Of a stretch of 11,359 nucleotides of DNA, positions 11,305 to 11,359 are shown piece by piece. Each line of letters starts with the position of its first letter. The first letter of the stretch is position 1. A program made the translations under genes and the position numbers. Origin of the DNA: an uncultured Ruminococcus sp. (lineage in GTDB: Bacteria > Bacillota > Clostridia > Oscillospirales > Ruminococcaceae); assembly GCA_947177345.1 (NCBI GenBank), contig CAMWUB010000027.1, positions 1 through 11,359 on the forward strand, written 5' to 3'. The notes under the pieces were generated by a model that saw nothing but the letters and a program-made list of their open reading frames with translations, was not told the DNA's origin and searched no databases.

Positions 11305-11359
11305 AATCTTGTTATCTGTGCAAATGAATCTTGTTATCTGTGCAAATGAATCTTGTTAT
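11305..11359. repeat. 22-bp iterons of the replication origin (continue past the window)
   Basis: Perfect direct repeats run 11305-11326 and 11327-11348, with 11 bases of a third at 11349-11359. Each contains CTTGTTATCTGTGCAAATG. They lie directly upstream of the rep promoter, next to an A/T-rich stretch (11291-11304), as expected for an iteron origin bound by a Rep_3 initiator. The GTTATC core is also the core of the arrays at 1037-1096 and 8909-8945, but here with 22-bp spacing. Confidence 0.88.

Overview
The window reads as part of a low-to-moderate GC Bacillota phage that also carries plasmid replication functions, that is, a phage-plasmid or plasmid-like prophage. Strong AGGAGG-type ribosome binding sites, consensus sigma-A promoters, a Dit/Tal siphovirus tail and a TcdE-type holin point to a Gram-positive host. 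The flavour is Clostridia/Oscillospiraceae (Ruminococcus-like), but that host guess is an inference and is not proved by the sequence.

Layout. (1) Positions 1-1027 hold the C-terminal third or so of a tape measure protein built on a 36-residue repeat. (2) Positions 1037-1096 are a short array of three 20-bp repeats with GTTATC/GTTAAC cores, followed by a terminator. (3) Positions 1124-2940 are a minus-strand regulatory cassette that interrupts the tail genes. It runs from a sigma-A promoter through a 54-residue ribbon-helix-helix (CopG-like) gene, then a gap containing a divergently encoded ~70-nt RNA with a perfect consensus promoter and its own terminator, then a small unknown gene, then a Rha/Bro-N antirepressor. 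(4) Positions 3058-8728 are the late operon on the plus strand: distal tail protein, a beta-helix-like tail protein, Tal (tail-associated endopeptidase-like baseplate protein), a small coiled-coil protein, holin, a small protein, a repeat-rich tail fibre and an M23 endolysin, closed by a strong terminator at 8799-8844. (5) Positions 8877-9928 hold a strong promoter overlaid by GTTATC repeats and a gene for a long coiled-coil protein with an RHH-like N-terminus, a good candidate for a single-component partition protein. (6) Positions 10013-11242 (minus) encode a Rep_3-family replication initiator with a perfect consensus promoter, and 22-bp iterons run off the right end.

How the parts fit. The late genes build the tail tip and lyse the host. 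Rep, the iterons and the coiled-coil protein would keep the element as an extrachromosomal replicon. The minus-strand cassette would tune the antirepressor, and so the lytic switch.

The two most interesting signals are these. First, the RHH gene / antisense RNA / target gene order copies the copy-control geometry of pMV158-type plasmids but is wired to an antirepressor operon instead of a rep gene. Second, the GTTATC arrays at 1037-1096 and 8909-8945, 7.8 kb apart, share an alternating 11/9-bp spacing, as if one protein reads both.
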